Part shown: in pieces, positions 1-12,000 of the stretch
How the letters are laid out: each line of letters opens with the position of its first letter
Numbering within the stretch: position 1 is the first letter of the stretch
Assembly: GCA_030583865.1 (NCBI GenBank)
Contig: CP129479.1
Coordinates: forward strand, 694,744 to 758,743
DNA length: 64,000 nt
Source of the DNA: Thermodesulfobacteriota bacterium
GTDB taxonomy: Bacteria; Desulfobacterota; GWC2-55-46
Reading direction: 5' to 3'
Notes under the pieces: generated by a model
What the model saw: the letters and a program-made list of their open reading frames with translations, nothing else
Database searches by the model: none
What the model was told of the DNA's origin: nothing
Made by a program: the position numbers and the translations under genes

Positions 1-1
1 G

Positions 2-784
2 GGCGAGAGGACTATCGTAAGCTTCGGCGCACGGAGGATGCACCCCGCGATAGCCCCCATGATCGAAAGGGCCGCTTATATCGGCGGATGCGACGGCGTG
101 GCAGTGGTCGTCAGCGCCGAGTTGCTTGATATCGACCCGATGGGCACGATGCCGCACTCGCTCATACTCGTCCTCGGGGACACGGTCGAGGCGGTTAAGG
201 CCTTTGACGAGGTGGTGGACCCGAAGGTAAAGAGGGTGGCTCTCGTGGATACCTTCAACGACGAGAAGTTCGAGTCCATAAGGTGCGCCGAGGGCATGGA
301 AGGGCGCCTCCACGCCGTCCGCCTCGATACGCCCGCGTCGAGGCGCGGCGACTTCTTGAGGATATGCGAGGAGGTGAGGTGGGAGCTTGACCTCCGCGGC
401 TACAAGGACGTCCGCATATTCGCCTCGGGCGGCCTGGACGAGGACGAGGTCTCGAAACTCAGACCGCTCGTCGATGCCTTCGGGGTCGGGACCGCCATAA
501 GCAACGCCCCGGTCGTGGACTTCGCGATGGACATAATGGAGATAGAGGGGGAGCCTCTCGCCAAACGGGGCAAGTGGTCAGGGGCCAAGGAGGTCGGAAG
601 GTGCGTTGCCTGCGGAAGTAGGGTGATATCCCCCCTGGGCGGGCAGGCAAAATGCGCGTGCGGGGGCGAGTTCGAGATGCTCCTTAAGCCGCTTTTGAGG
701 GAAGGGGAGGCTACTGAGGAGCTTCCGAAGCCTGCGGCGATAAGAGAGCGGGTCCTTGGGCGGATAAAGGCCCTTGCCATCTGA
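2..784 (+). CDS. Nicotinate phosphoribosyltransferase, 3' part (5' end outside window)
   Basis: Makes nicotinate mononucleotide from nicotinate and PRPP in NAD salvage. The reading frame is open from base 2, and the residues before the first ATG (SFGARRMHPAIAPM at the N-terminal end) match the conserved NAPRTase core, so the gene begins upstream of the window. The phosphate-binding barrel strand is visible (RIFASGGLDEDEV). The C-terminus carries four cysteines as CVACG then CACGG, consistent with the zinc-knuckle-like tail known from the archaeal-type NAPRTases. That points to the compact archaeal/Thermotoga-type family rather than the longer E. coli PncB. It is followed by a 101-bp gap before the stress protein gene. 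Family assignment is firm; the missing N-terminus cannot be judged. Confidence 0.88.
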   Translation, partial: GERTIVSFGARRMHPAIAPMIERAAYIGGCDGVAVVVSAELLDIDPMGTMPHSLILVLGDTVEAVKAFDEVVDPKVKRVALVDTFNDEKFESIRCAEGMEGRLHAVRLDTPASRRGDFLRICEEVRWELDLRGYKDVRIFASGGLDEDEVSKLRPLVDAFGVGTAISNAPVVDFAMDIMEIEGEPLAKRGKWSGAKEVGRCVACGSRVISPLGGQAKCACGGEFEMLLKPLLREGEATEELPKPAAIRERVLGRIKALAI

Positions 785-885
785 ACCACGGACCGAATGC
801 TGTTGAAAACACGGCGTTCTTGATATAAGATACTGAAAAAGAACGGAATTTCGGCTGACCAAACGTTCCTAAGGAAAGGAGCCCC

Positions 886-1350
886 ATGCCGCCCAGGACG
901 AAAAAGCCCAGGATACAGAAGATACTTTTTCCCACCGACTTCTCCGGTGCCTCGATACACGCCGCAGGGTACGCCCTCTCGCTCGCCGAGAAGTATAAAG
1001 CCAGGCTCCGGGTGGTCCATGTGATGGAGACGAGCCGCGAGGCAAGGGGCTTCTACCTGCCGCACCTCTCGTTCGACAAGCTCGACGAGGAGATGAGGGC
1101 GAGCGCGAAAGACATGCTCAGGAAGTTCGTGGAGACGAGGTTCAAGGGCTTTCCTGATGTCGAGACCGACCTCCTCGAAGGCGAGCCATACAAGGAGATA
1201 CTAAAGCAGGTGAAGACCGTCGACCCGGACGTAGTGGTCATGGGCACCTTCGGCAAGGCGCGCGTGGACAGGGTCATATTCGGGAGCACCACCGAGCGGG
1301 TGATGAGGAAATCTCCTTGCCCGGTGCTCGTGGTGCCGCCGCCGAGGTAA
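886..1350 (+). CDS. Universal stress protein (UspA family)
   Basis: 154-residue single-domain Usp. The N-terminal strand KILFPTDFSGAS carries the adenine-pocket aspartate. The C-terminal half has the ATP-binding signature G-x2-G-x9-G-(S/T), seen as GTFGKARVDRVIFGST, so this should be an ATP-binding member. The start ATG follows AAGGAAAGGAGCCCC, a good ribosome binding site. It lies 4 bp upstream of the tatA/B-like gene, so the two are probably co-transcribed with tatC. Usp proteins are cytoplasmic and associated with survival under stress; the specific role here is unknown. Confidence 0.9.
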   Translation: MPPRTKKPRIQKILFPTDFSGASIHAAGYALSLAEKYKARLRVVHVMETSREARGFYLPHLSFDKLDEEMRASAKDMLRKFVETRFKGFPDVETDLLEGEPYKEILKQVKTVDPDVVVMGTFGKARVDRVIFGSTTERVMRKSPCPVLVVPPPR

Positions 1351-1354
1351 AGGG

Positions 1355-1594
1355 ATGTTCGGGATAGGGATAGGCGAACTCATACTGGTCCTCATCGTGG
1401 CCTTGATAGCCCTCGGCCCGGAAAAGCTTCCGGCAATGGCAAAGGCGCTCGGCAAGGCGTATACCGAGTTCATGAAGGCCGGGGAAGAGGTCAAGAAGAG
1501 CTTCAGGGAGGCCGCCGCCCAGACCGGCGCAAGAGGGCCGGAAAAGGCGCAGGCACCTGAGCCCGTCCCGGGGAAGGACAAGGAAGAGGCATGA
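1355..1594 (+). CDS. Sec-independent protein translocase TatA/TatB-type subunit
   Basis: 79-residue protein with the TatA/TatB layout: a short N-terminal transmembrane helix (about residues 6-20), the hinge LGPEKLP, an amphipathic helix (about 25-50) and a charged, unstructured tail. The opening MFGIGIGELILV and the GPEKLP hinge look more TatB-like than TatA-like, but in organisms with a single TatA/B protein this cannot be separated by eye. The last codons overlap the tatC start by 4 bp (ATGA), indicating translational coupling. With TatC it would export folded, often cofactor-containing, proteins carrying twin-arginine signals. Confidence 0.87.
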   Translation: MFGIGIGELILVLIVALIALGPEKLPAMAKALGKAYTEFMKAGEEVKKSFREAAAQTGARGPEKAQAPEPVPGKDKEEA

Positions 1595-2358
1595 CGCCGG
1601 AAGACGGGAGGATGCCGCTTACCGAGCACCTCCGGGAGCTCCGGCGGAGGCTCATCTATTCGGTTGCCGCGGTCGCGGCAGGCTTCATCGCCTGCTATTA
1701 CTTCTCGGAGAGGCTATACTGGCTCCTGGCCTCGCCGCTTGTCAGCGCCCTTCCCGAGGGGCAGGACTTCATGGTCTTTACGGGAGTCGTCGAGCCCTTC
1801 TTCATCTACCTGAAAGTGGCGCTCCTCGGCGGGATCATAGCCGCGAGCCCGGTGGTCCTCTATCAGGCCTGGGTTTTTGTCGCGCCGGGGCTGTACAATA
1901 ACGAAAGGCGCTGGTTCCTCTTCACGGTCTTCTTTTCGGTCGTCCTCTTTGCCGGGGGCGCGGCCTTCGCCTTCGGGGTCGTCTTCCCGTTCGGCTTCAA
2001 GTACCTCTTGAGCTACTCTACCGAGGGCCTGAAGCCCTTCCTGTCGATGGGGCAGTACTTCTCCATCGCCACGCGGCTCCTCGTGGCCTTCGGGCTCGTA
2101 TTCCAGCTCCCGCTCGCCATGCTCGTCCTCTCAAGGCTCGGGATAGTGTCTGCCCGTCAGCTCGCGCTCTGGTGGAGGTACGCGCTCGTCTTGATACTGG
2201 TCGCCTCCGCGGTCATAACCCCGACCCCGGACATATTCAACCAGATGCTCATGGCAGGGCCGCTTATGGTCCTCTACGGGATTGGAATAATAGTGGCATG
2301 GCTTTTCGGGAAAAAGAAGGCGCCTGCAGCTCAGCCGGAGGGCGCGGAAGGAAAGTAA
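1591..2358 (+). CDS. tatC: Sec-independent protein translocase TatC
   Basis: 255-residue polytopic membrane protein, normal TatC length, with six expected transmembrane helices. Family signatures are visible: HLRELRRRL at the cytoplasmic N-terminus, VEPFFIYLK in the first periplasmic/second helix region, FVAPGLYNNE (the glutamate used in signal-peptide binding) and SAVITPTPDIFNQ near the C-terminus. TatC is the receptor for twin-arginine signal peptides. The start overlaps the upstream tatA/B-like gene in an ATGA junction, and a strong hairpin terminator follows 17 bp after the stop. The soluble charged C-terminal tail is short and unremarkable. Confidence 0.96.
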   Translation: MTPEDGRMPLTEHLRELRRRLIYSVAAVAAGFIACYYFSERLYWLLASPLVSALPEGQDFMVFTGVVEPFFIYLKVALLGGIIAASPVVLYQAWVFVAPGLYNNERRWFLFTVFFSVVLFAGGAAFAFGVVFPFGFKYLLSYSTEGLKPFLSMGQYFSIATRLLVAFGLVFQLPLAMLVLSRLGIVSARQLALWWRYALVLILVASAVITPTPDIFNQMLMAGPLMVLYGIGIIVAWLFGKKKAPAAQPEGAEGK

Positions 2359-2374
2359 ACCGCTTGCAGGGAAT

Positions 2375-2402
2375 AAAAAGCCCTTCGTCAGAAGGGCTTT
2401 TT
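2375..2402. terminator. Bidirectional Rho-independent terminator between tatC and the NYN gene
   Basis: A perfect 12-bp stem (AAAAAGCCCTTC paired with GAAGGGCTTTTT) with a GTCA loop, flanked by A-tract and T-tract. It can end transcription of tatC from the left and of the convergent NYN gene from the right, whose stop codon begins just past the stem. Confidence 0.85.
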
Positions 2403-2403
2403 A

Positions 2404-3267
2404 TTATTTTGATTCAACAACCGCCTCAGGTCGCAGAGCAGCCGAAGGGTGTATCTTCACGATATTTGAAGCCTGCATCCCTTTTTCGCCCTGTACGAGC
2501 TCGAATTCGAAGATCATGTCCCTGCTCGGCAGGAGGTTTATCTCTGTCCCCGGCGCGAAACCAGACTCGTGGGCGAAAGCCGTGCCGTAGGGCGAATCGG
2601 CCCTCCTTGTGTCCGTTATCCAGAGGCCTGGGCCTATCTTTGACAGGTATCTCATGAAACCGAAGTTCTTGGAGCGGTTGTAGGTGTAGCAGATGCCCCT
2701 CACGCGGGATCCCACCTCGCCCCAGTTCTTTTTCGTATCCGCTTCCTGTATCGGAAGCAGATTGGGGATGAGATAGCCGGACATGAAGAGGTCCACTTCC
2801 CTCCTGAGGTTGGAGGAGACGTTCTGGAAGGCCACGGCCTCCACCCGGCAGCCCCTGTTCTGCAACGCCCGCACGACCTGTATGAAATCGCCGTCGCCGG
2901 TCGCCATCATGACCTTGTCGAGGTTCTCGGACTGGAGGAGCGCGTCAACGGCCATGTCGAGGTCGGCGTTTGCCTTGCCGAAGCGGTTCCCGGACTCGTC
3001 GGTGTACCATGCGACCGTCTTCTCTATGACCTTATAGCCGTAGTCCCTCAATGTCGAGTGGAAGTTGAAGGTACGCTCCCTGTAATCGGAGTCGGTCCTT
3101 GCCCTCTCCTCGTCATAGGCCACGTAGGCGTTAAGCCTTATGGGCTCGCCGTTGTCCCTGCACGCGAAGTCCCTCAAGACGTCGAACCGCATGCCGTAGC
3201 CGCCGTTACGCGTGATGTTGGCCACGTCTATGTAGAGCCCTATCCTCTGCGCCTTTTTGCTGTTCAC
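2404..3267 (-). CDS. NYN domain (LabA/DUF88-type) protein with C-terminal cold-shock-like domain
   Basis: 287 residues. The N-terminal 165 or so form a NYN/PIN-like nuclease fold: IGLYIDVANI carries the first acidic residue, KANADLDMAVDAL a middle acid and MMATGDGDFIQVV the last. This is the acidic set expected for metal-dependent RNase activity in DUF88/LabA proteins. After a linker, residues about 190-280 look like a cold-shock/OB-fold RNA-binding module (RVRGICYTYNRSKNFGF, then FAHESGF, then EFELVQGEKGMQASNI). A nuclease joined to an RNA-binding module suggests RNA turnover, but no substrate can be named. Start is GTG after AAAGGACCCACC. It stands alone between two terminator regions. Confidence 0.82.
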   Translation of the reverse strand: MNSKKAQRIGLYIDVANITRNGGYGMRFDVLRDFACRDNGEPIRLNAYVAYDEERARTDSDYRERTFNFHSTLRDYGYKVIEKTVAWYTDESGNRFGKANADLDMAVDALLQSENLDKVMMATGDGDFIQVVRALQNRGCRVEAVAFQNVSSNLRREVDLFMSGYLIPNLLPIQEADTKKNWGEVGSRVRGICYTYNRSKNFGFMRYLSKIGPGLWITDTRRADSPYGTAFAHESGFAPGTEINLLPSRDMIFEFELVQGEKGMQASNIVKIHPSAALRPEAVVESK

Positions 3268-3282
3268 GGTGGGTCCTTTTAG

Positions 3283-3545
3283 TGGGTCGCTGAAAACCTT
3301 TTTGGGGGAAACTTTCTGTAGAAAGGTTTCCCCAAAGCCCCCTTCAAAGACTTTTGGTTCCTGAACTGGCCCCCATTTTTTAGGGGGGCAGTTCAGGAAG
3401 AACTGAAAGTTTTTGGAGAGAGTGTTAGGTCCGGTGGATGCGAATGTGATGCATGAGGCTATTAGCTTTCAGAGTCCTCGCTGCATCCACCGGCTCTAAG
3501 AACCTTTTCACAAAAAGGTTCTCTCAAGAGTTTTTCAGTCGCCAG
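3283..3545. repeat. Hairpin-rich intergenic stretch downstream of gyrB
   Basis: At least four inverted repeats lie in 263 bp: 3301-3336 (TTTGGGG.AAACTTTC arms), 3360-3397 (CCTGAACTG.CCCCC arms), 3431-3441 with 3483-3493 (CCGGTGGATGC and GCATCCACCGG, exact) and 3499-3522 (AGAACCTTTT and AAAAGGTTCT, exact). The outer edges also resemble each other inverted (CTGAAAACC and GTTTTTCAG). The stretch includes the 3' untranslated region of gyrB (minus strand), but no stem has a clean T-tract. No coding signal is seen. Confidence 0.6.
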
Positions 3546-5996
<2,451 letters not shown>

Positions 5997-6170
5997 CTAT
6001 CTTCCTTTCTTCCGACATTCGGTCTAAAGCCCGGGAGTATAACCAGGGGCGGAAATTCAAACTCTAATTTTACCATGAAAAAAGGCATTTTTTCCAGAAA
6101 AAAGAGGGGACTCTCTGTGCCGGATAGGCTGGAAAACAAGTGAAAAATACAGGGGATTTCAGGAAAAAAC

Positions 6171-6247
6171 TGGGGTGGACGAGGGGATTCGAACCCCCAA
6201 CCCCCGGAGTCACAGTCCAGTGCTCTAACCGTTGAGCCACGTCCACC
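6171..6247 (-). tRNA. tRNA-His (anticodon GTG)
   Basis: Read on the minus strand, the sequence folds into a full cloverleaf. The acceptor GTGGACG pairs with CGTCCAC, with an extra 5' G (G-1) opposite C73, the identity pair of tRNA-His. The anticodon loop is CTGTGAC, giving GTG, and the T-arm is GGTTCGAATCC. The CCA end is encoded (6171-6173). Confidence 0.96.
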
Positions 6248-6381
6248 ATGGATAGCGCTGAAACTAAGGAAGGTATCTAGATTTTTTAACACAAGGAGCC
6301 TGTAGTGTCAACACAAATGCTGGATATGGCGCGGGCTGATTCGGTTTTGATTTGGCGGTTTTTAATAGTATATTGTCCGTT

Positions 6382-9069
6382 ATGGTAGACGAGCGCGTAA
6401 AAAGGCTCATAGCCTCCATGGAAAAGGGGGCGGTCGTCCTGACGGCGAACCTGAGGCTTTCGAGGCACTTAAGGGCCGCTTTCGACCGCGAGATGGCCCG
6501 TAGGGGGCTCCTTTTCTGGGCGAGCCCCGAGGTGCTTCCGCTTTCCTCCTGGGCGGCCTCTTTCTGGGAAGAGCGCGGCTCAGGGCCGGTATTGGGCAGC
6601 ACCGCATCGCTTGCGCTCTGGGAAAGGACCGTTTCAGCCGGCGGCCCCGGAAACGGGGCTCTCGGGCCGGCGGTCATAAGGAAGTCCTATGAGGCATACG
6701 GGCTCATAAACGAGTACGGGATACGGCTCCCGGAAGAGATATACCTTACGGAGGAGGCCAGGGCCCTCAAGGGGTGGGCCGCCGCATATGAGAACGAGCT
6801 AAAAAGGCTCGGCTTCCTTGACGCATCCGGCATACCCGCAAGGGCCGCAGGGCTTATCAAAAAAGGCGGCTACGCGCTCCCGTCCGAGGTCGTGATCGCC
6901 GGATTCGATGATGAAATGAGCCCTGCTTTTTCCGGGCTCGTGCTTGCCCTCAGATCCGCAGGCGCCAGGGTCTCTTTCTGGCCGGGCGAGGACGCGACCG
7001 CGCCAGGGGAGGTCAGTGTAAGGGCCTACGAGAGCGAGGACGAGGAGGCCGAGCAGGCGGCCAGGTGGGCGCGCGAGGTCTTGAAACCCGGCATGAGGCT
7101 GGGTTTCATCGTGCCGGGGCTTGAAAGATACAGGGACGCGGTCTTGAGGGAGTTTTCCTCGGAGCTTTCCCCCGCGTCGGTCCTCCCCTGGGCCGGTGAA
7201 AGGGAGGTCTTCAATATCTCGCTCGGAATGCCCCTTGACCGCGAGCCCCTTGTAAGGTCCGCGCTCGACCTCCTTTCCATTGGAGAAAAGGAGGTCGAGC
7301 TCGATTTCATCAGCCGGGTGCTCAGGTCTTCTTATTTCACGGACGGGGGTTCGATCGAGTGTGCGAGGATAGACTATGCCCTGAAAGAAGATAACAGGTG
7401 CGCCCTTTCCGTCGAGGAGCTTAAGCAGATGGCAAGGCGCTACGGGGCCGCCGGTCTCGAAAAAAAGGCGGATGCCTGGGTCAATTGGTTAAGGGGTTCG
7501 CGGCAGAAGGACCACCCGTCGGGCTGGGCCAGGTCGTTTACCGACCTTTTAAGGAAAACGGGATGGCTATCGGGCATCAAGCTATCGAGTACCGAGTTCC
7601 AGGCACACAAGGCCTGGAACTCGCTGCTGGAGCGGCTTTCAAGCCTCGACGACATACTCGGCAAGGTGACCAGGGCCGAGGCCGCCCGGAGGCTTGCACT
7701 CCTTGCCGCTGAGACGATGCACCAGCCCGAGACCCCGGAGTGCAATATACAGGTGCTTGGCCTTCTCGAATCCTCGGGCCTGTCCTTTGACAGGACATGG
7801 ATAATGGGTTGCCATGAGCACGCCATGCCCGGGGAGCCTTCTCCAAACCCCTTCATACCGGTCTGGGTGCAGCGGGAATACGGGCTCCCGCGCTCGTCGA
7901 GCGAACGGGAGTTGTCGTTTGCCAAGGCCGCTTTTGAAAGGCTTATCCGCTCGGCCCCTAATATTACAGTGAGCTATCCCCTGTTTTCCGATGAAAAGGA
8001 ACGGAGGGTGAGCCCCTTTTTCAGGCCCTTCCCGGCAATGGACTCGAGGATAGAGGGCTCGTCGAGGCTCGAAGACCATGTTGCGGCAGGCCTGTCGGGA
8101 AGGCTCGAGGACGCGCCAGCCTGCGAGCCCCCCCCGGTCTCCGATGAGGAGAAGGCGCTCATCCGGGGCGGAACGCAGGTATTGAAAAACCAATCCCTCT
8201 GCCCTTTCAGGGCCTTTGCCATCCACAGGCTCGGCGCAAGGGCCATGCCCGAGGCGGAGCCGGGCCTCAAGCCGGAGGCAAGGGGAAGGGTGATACACGC
8301 GGCTCTCAAGCTCTTCTGGGAAAAGGTGGAGGGCTCGGAGCGGCTGAAGGAGCTTCATGATAACGGCGCGATCGACGGGTATGTCGAGAATATTGCGGAC
8401 GAAGCCATGAAGGAGGCGAGAATAAAGCCCCCGTTCAAAAAACGCTTCTTCGAGCTTGAGAGGAAAAGGCTCGCATCACTCTTGAGGGGCTGGGTCGAAG
8501 TGGAGCTTAAGAGGGGGACCAGGTTCAGGGTAAAGGAGATCGAGGCCGAGAGGATAACGGATATCGGGGGCCTGGCCCTCCGGGGCAGGGTGGACAGGAT
8601 AGACGAGCTCGAGGACGGAAGCGAATTGGTAATCGATTATAAAAGCGGGAAAGTCTCCCGCTACGACTGGCTTACGGAGAGGCCGAAGGAGCCGCAGCTC
8701 CTTATCTACAGCGCGGAAGGGAACTTCTCCGGGGTCTCCTTTGCCAGGCTCGTGCCCGGCGAGCTGAGGTTCGTAGGCATCTCCAAATATGAAGGGCTTC
8801 CGGGCATAAAGCCCTTTGAATCCGACGGCAACTTCAGGAAAAAGGCGGATGGGAAAGACTGGGACGGGCTGATGGCTTTCTGGAAGGCCGCCCTCGAGGG
8901 GCTCGTAAGGGATTTCATGTCCGGGCAAGCCCAAATCGACCCGAACGGCGGCGTTGCGGGGAACGAGAGCGCGTGCCGCTACTGCGAGCTTCCGGCGTTC
9001 TGCAGGGTCGCGGAGCTCCTGCCCGTTACGAGCGAGGAAGGGGAGGATGAGCTTAACGACGACCGATAG
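6382..9069 (+). CDS. AddB-like PD-(D/E)XK nuclease / inactive helicase-fold DNA repair protein
   Basis: About 895 residues, partner of the AddA-like gene that overlaps its 3' end by 23 bp. The N-terminal two thirds resemble a UvrD-type helicase scaffold but no Walker A motif is visible (GAVVLTANLRLSRHL stands where it should be). The C-terminal nuclease is complete: VIHAALKLFW, then GRVDRIDE and VIDYKSGK for the metal-binding core. One cysteine in LCPFRAFA and three in CRYCELPAFC fit the four-cysteine Fe-S clamp of AddB nucleases. Together the pair should process DNA double-strand ends for recombination. A TTG 30 nt upstream (6352) is an alternative start; neither has a clear ribosome site. 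I place it in the AddB-like group rather than a strict orthologue. Confidence 0.8.
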   Translation: MVDERVKRLIASMEKGAVVLTANLRLSRHLRAAFDREMARRGLLFWASPEVLPLSSWAASFWEERGSGPVLGSTASLALWERTVSAGGPGNGALGPAVIRKSYEAYGLINEYGIRLPEEIYLTEEARALKGWAAAYENELKRLGFLDASGIPARAAGLIKKGGYALPSEVVIAGFDDEMSPAFSGLVLALRSAGARVSFWPGEDATAPGEVSVRAYESEDEEAEQAARWAREVLKPGMRLGFIVPGLERYRDAVLREFSSELSPASVLPWAGEREVFNISLGMPLDREPLVRSALDLLSIGEKEVELDFISRVLRSSYFTDGGSIECARIDYALKEDNRCALSVEELKQMARRYGAAGLEKKADAWVNWLRGSRQKDHPSGWARSFTDLLRKTGWLSGIKLSSTEFQAHKAWNSLLERLSSLDDILGKVTRAEAARRLALLAAETMHQPETPECNIQVLGLLESSGLSFDRTWIMGCHEHAMPGEPSPNPFIPVWVQREYGLPRSSSERELSFAKAAFERLIRSAPNITVSYPLFSDEKERRVSPFFRPFPAMDSRIEGSSRLEDHVAAGLSGRLEDAPACEPPPVSDEEKALIRGGTQVLKNQSLCPFRAFAIHRLGARAMPEAEPGLKPEARGRVIHAALKLFWEKVEGSERLKELHDNGAIDGYVENIADEAMKEARIKPPFKKRFFELERKRLASLLRGWVEVELKRGTRFRVKEIEAERITDIGGLALRGRVDRIDELEDGSELVIDYKSGKVSRYDWLTERPKEPQLLIYSAEGNFSGVSFARLVPGELRFVGISKYEGLPGIKPFESDGNFRKKADGKDWDGLMAFWKAALEGLVRDFMSGQAQIDPNGGVAGNESACRYCELPAFCRVAELLPVTSEEGEDELNDDR

Positions 9070-12000
9070 CGACATGCTCGCAAGGGAAAGGGCGCTCGAC
9101 ACTTCAGCCTCTTTCGCGGTGCAGGCGCCCGCAGGGTCCGGCAAGACAGAGCTCCTCATGCAGAGGTTCCTCGCGCTCCTCTCCGGGGTGGATACGCCCG
9201 AGCGCATACTCGCACTCACTTTTACGAGAAAGGCCGCCGGTGAGATGCACTCCCGGATAATCGGCGCCTTAAGGAAGGCCTCGGAAGGCTTTGTGGGCGA
9301 AAAGCCCCATGAGATGAAGACCATCGGGCTCGCGGCGGAAGCGCTTCGGCGGGACAGGGAACTGGGCTGGGACATCCTTTTGAACCCTGGAAGGCTCAAG
9401 GTGCAGACGATCGACTCGTTTTCATCCGTTTTGGCGAGGCAGATGCCGCTCCTTTCCGGGCTCGGGGACTATTCCATAACAGACGAGCCGGAAGAGCTGT
9501 ATTCCAAGGCTACCGAGCGGACGATAGCCCTTGTCGAGGACGAAGGGCCTGACGGCGATTCTGTAAGGAGCGCGCTCGACCACCTCGACAACTCCGTAAG
9601 GGCGCTATCGGCAAGGCTCGTGATGATGCTCGGGAAGCGCGACCAGTGGCTCCGGCATCTCGAACGGGATATTACCGACGATGGGATGAGGGCCCTCCTC
9701 GAAGGCTCGCTTAAGAGGCTCGTGGAGGAGGAGCTTCGGAAGATAGAGGCAGGGTTCCCGGCGGGGCTCGAAGGCGCGCTGCTGCGCACGGCGAGGCACG
9801 CGGCAAAGAACATCGCAAATGAAAAGAGCGCTATCCCGGGCCTGTCCGGTCTCGAAAGGCTCCCGGGTCCGGTAGCGGAAGGCCTTCCGCTCTGGAAGGG
9901 CATACAGGAGCTGCTGCTTACAGGGAAGGACGAATGGAGAAAGCCGAAAGGCGTGAACGTGAAGCTCGGCTTCCCCAACGGCGACCCCTTGTCCGCTGCG
10001 ATGAAAAAGGAATTCCAGGAGCTCCTTGAGTCCCTCTCAGGCAATGAGAGGCTCATGAAGGCGCTCGGAAGGGTGCGGGCGCTCCCCATCCCTGAATTCC
10101 CGGAAGAGGAGAGGGAGACGCTATTCGCGCTCATGCGGCTTCTCCCAATCGCGGAAAGGGAGCTCAAAAGGGTCTTTGCAGAGGCGGGGAAGGCCGACTT
10201 CCAGGCCGTCGCGCTCTCGGCCCTTGAGTCCCTCGGCACTGAAGGCGAGCCGACGGACCTCATGCTCGCGCTGGATATGAAGTTGCAGCACATACTCGTG
10301 GACGAATACCAGGACACCTCGCAGACCCAGCTCTCGCTCGTTGAGGCCCTCACGAGGGGATGGACAGAAGGCGACGGCAGGACCCTGTTCGTGGTCGGCG
10401 ACCCCATGCAGTCCATCTATCTTTTCAGGGAGGCCCAGGTGGGCCTATTCCTCAGGGCAAGGAAAGAGGGTATAGGCCAGGTAAGGCTCATCCCGCTTAC
10501 CCTCTCCCGGAACTTCAGGTCTTCAGAGCGCATAGTGGAATGGGTGAACCGGACCCTGGGCCCGGCCTTTCCCGCGGATGAGGACGTCTTTACCGGCAGA
10601 GTTGCCTACGCGCCGTCCGAAGCGGCAAGGGGGGCCGTCCCGGAGAGCGCTGTGGAGCTTACGCTTTTGCGTGAAAGGGACGACGGACTTGAGGCCGGAC
10701 GAGTTGTTGCCATCCTTAAGAGGCTCCCGGAGAATGAATCAGCCGCGATACTCTGCAGGTCGAGGGCCCATGTGGACGGCATTGTCGAGGCGCTGAAGGA
10801 TAACGGGATTCGGTTCAGGGCCAGGGACATAGACCCGCTTTCGGAGAGGCCCGTGATACTGGACCTGACGGCGCTTCTCAAGGCGCTCGAACACCCCCTT
10901 GACAGGGTGGCTTGGCTTGCGTGTCTCCGCGCACCCTGGTGCGGCCTTACCCTTTCAGACCTCCACTCTCTTTGCGTCGGAGATGCCTCATCGCCTGTCC
11001 GTGAGCTTGCCTCTGACGAGAAAAGGCTTGATGCCCTTTCCGAGGACGGAAGGAGAAGGCTTTCCGGGTTCGTTGAAAAGACCGGGAAGGCGCTTTCGCT
11101 TTGGGGCAGGAGGCCCCCTTCCGAGGTGCTCCGCGGCCTCTGGATCAGCCTCGGAGGGCCTGGAGCCGCCGGAGACGAGTGCGCCATTAATGACGCGAGG
11201 GAATTTTTTAAGCTCTTGAAGTCCGTCGAGGGGCCGAGCCGCGTTTCCATGGCCGAGCTTGAGAGGAGGATTGAAGACCTCTATTCCGGCGGCGGAAGCC
11301 AGGACGCCGCATTGGAGATAATGACCGTGCACAAGGCCAAGGGCCTTGAATTCGACAATGTAATAATCCCAGGGCTTGGAAAGGGTCCTCGGAACGAGGA
11401 CAAGGGACTTCTCATCTGGCTCGAAAAGGATAAAGACCTCCTCTTTGCGCCCGGTCCGGGTACCGGGAAGGAAGGGTCGGTCATTTACGAATATTTATCC
11501 GGCATAATGAAGGAGAAGCGCGAACTGGAAGAGATGCGCCTCTTTTACGTTGCCGCCACAAGGGCCCGCAAATCGCTCCATCTCATAGGCCACATAAAAG
11601 AAGGCGAGGACGGGGAGATTGCTGCTACCCAGAGGTCTTTCCTGTCGAAGATCTCCCATGCGATGGGCGAAGGCAGGTTTATTGAAAGGAAGGAGGATGG
11701 CCCTTCTCCCGTAGCCGTTATCAGGCGGGCGGGGAATAGGCTACCGCTCTCATGGGAGCTGCCGGAGCCCGCCCCGCCGGTGCTCGTCGACAGCGCGGAA
11801 AGGGTGGTCGAGCAGACCGAGCCCGAGTTCTACTGGGCAGGCGAGGCAATACGCCACATGGGAACTGTCGTACACAGGTATCTTTGCCGCATAGCAAGTG
11901 AAGGGCTGGAAAAATGGGATAAAGGACGGATAGGTGGAGAGGAGCAGCGCCTTAAGGCCATGCTCCGCTCGCTCGGCCTCGGGGCCAGGGAGGCCGGGGA

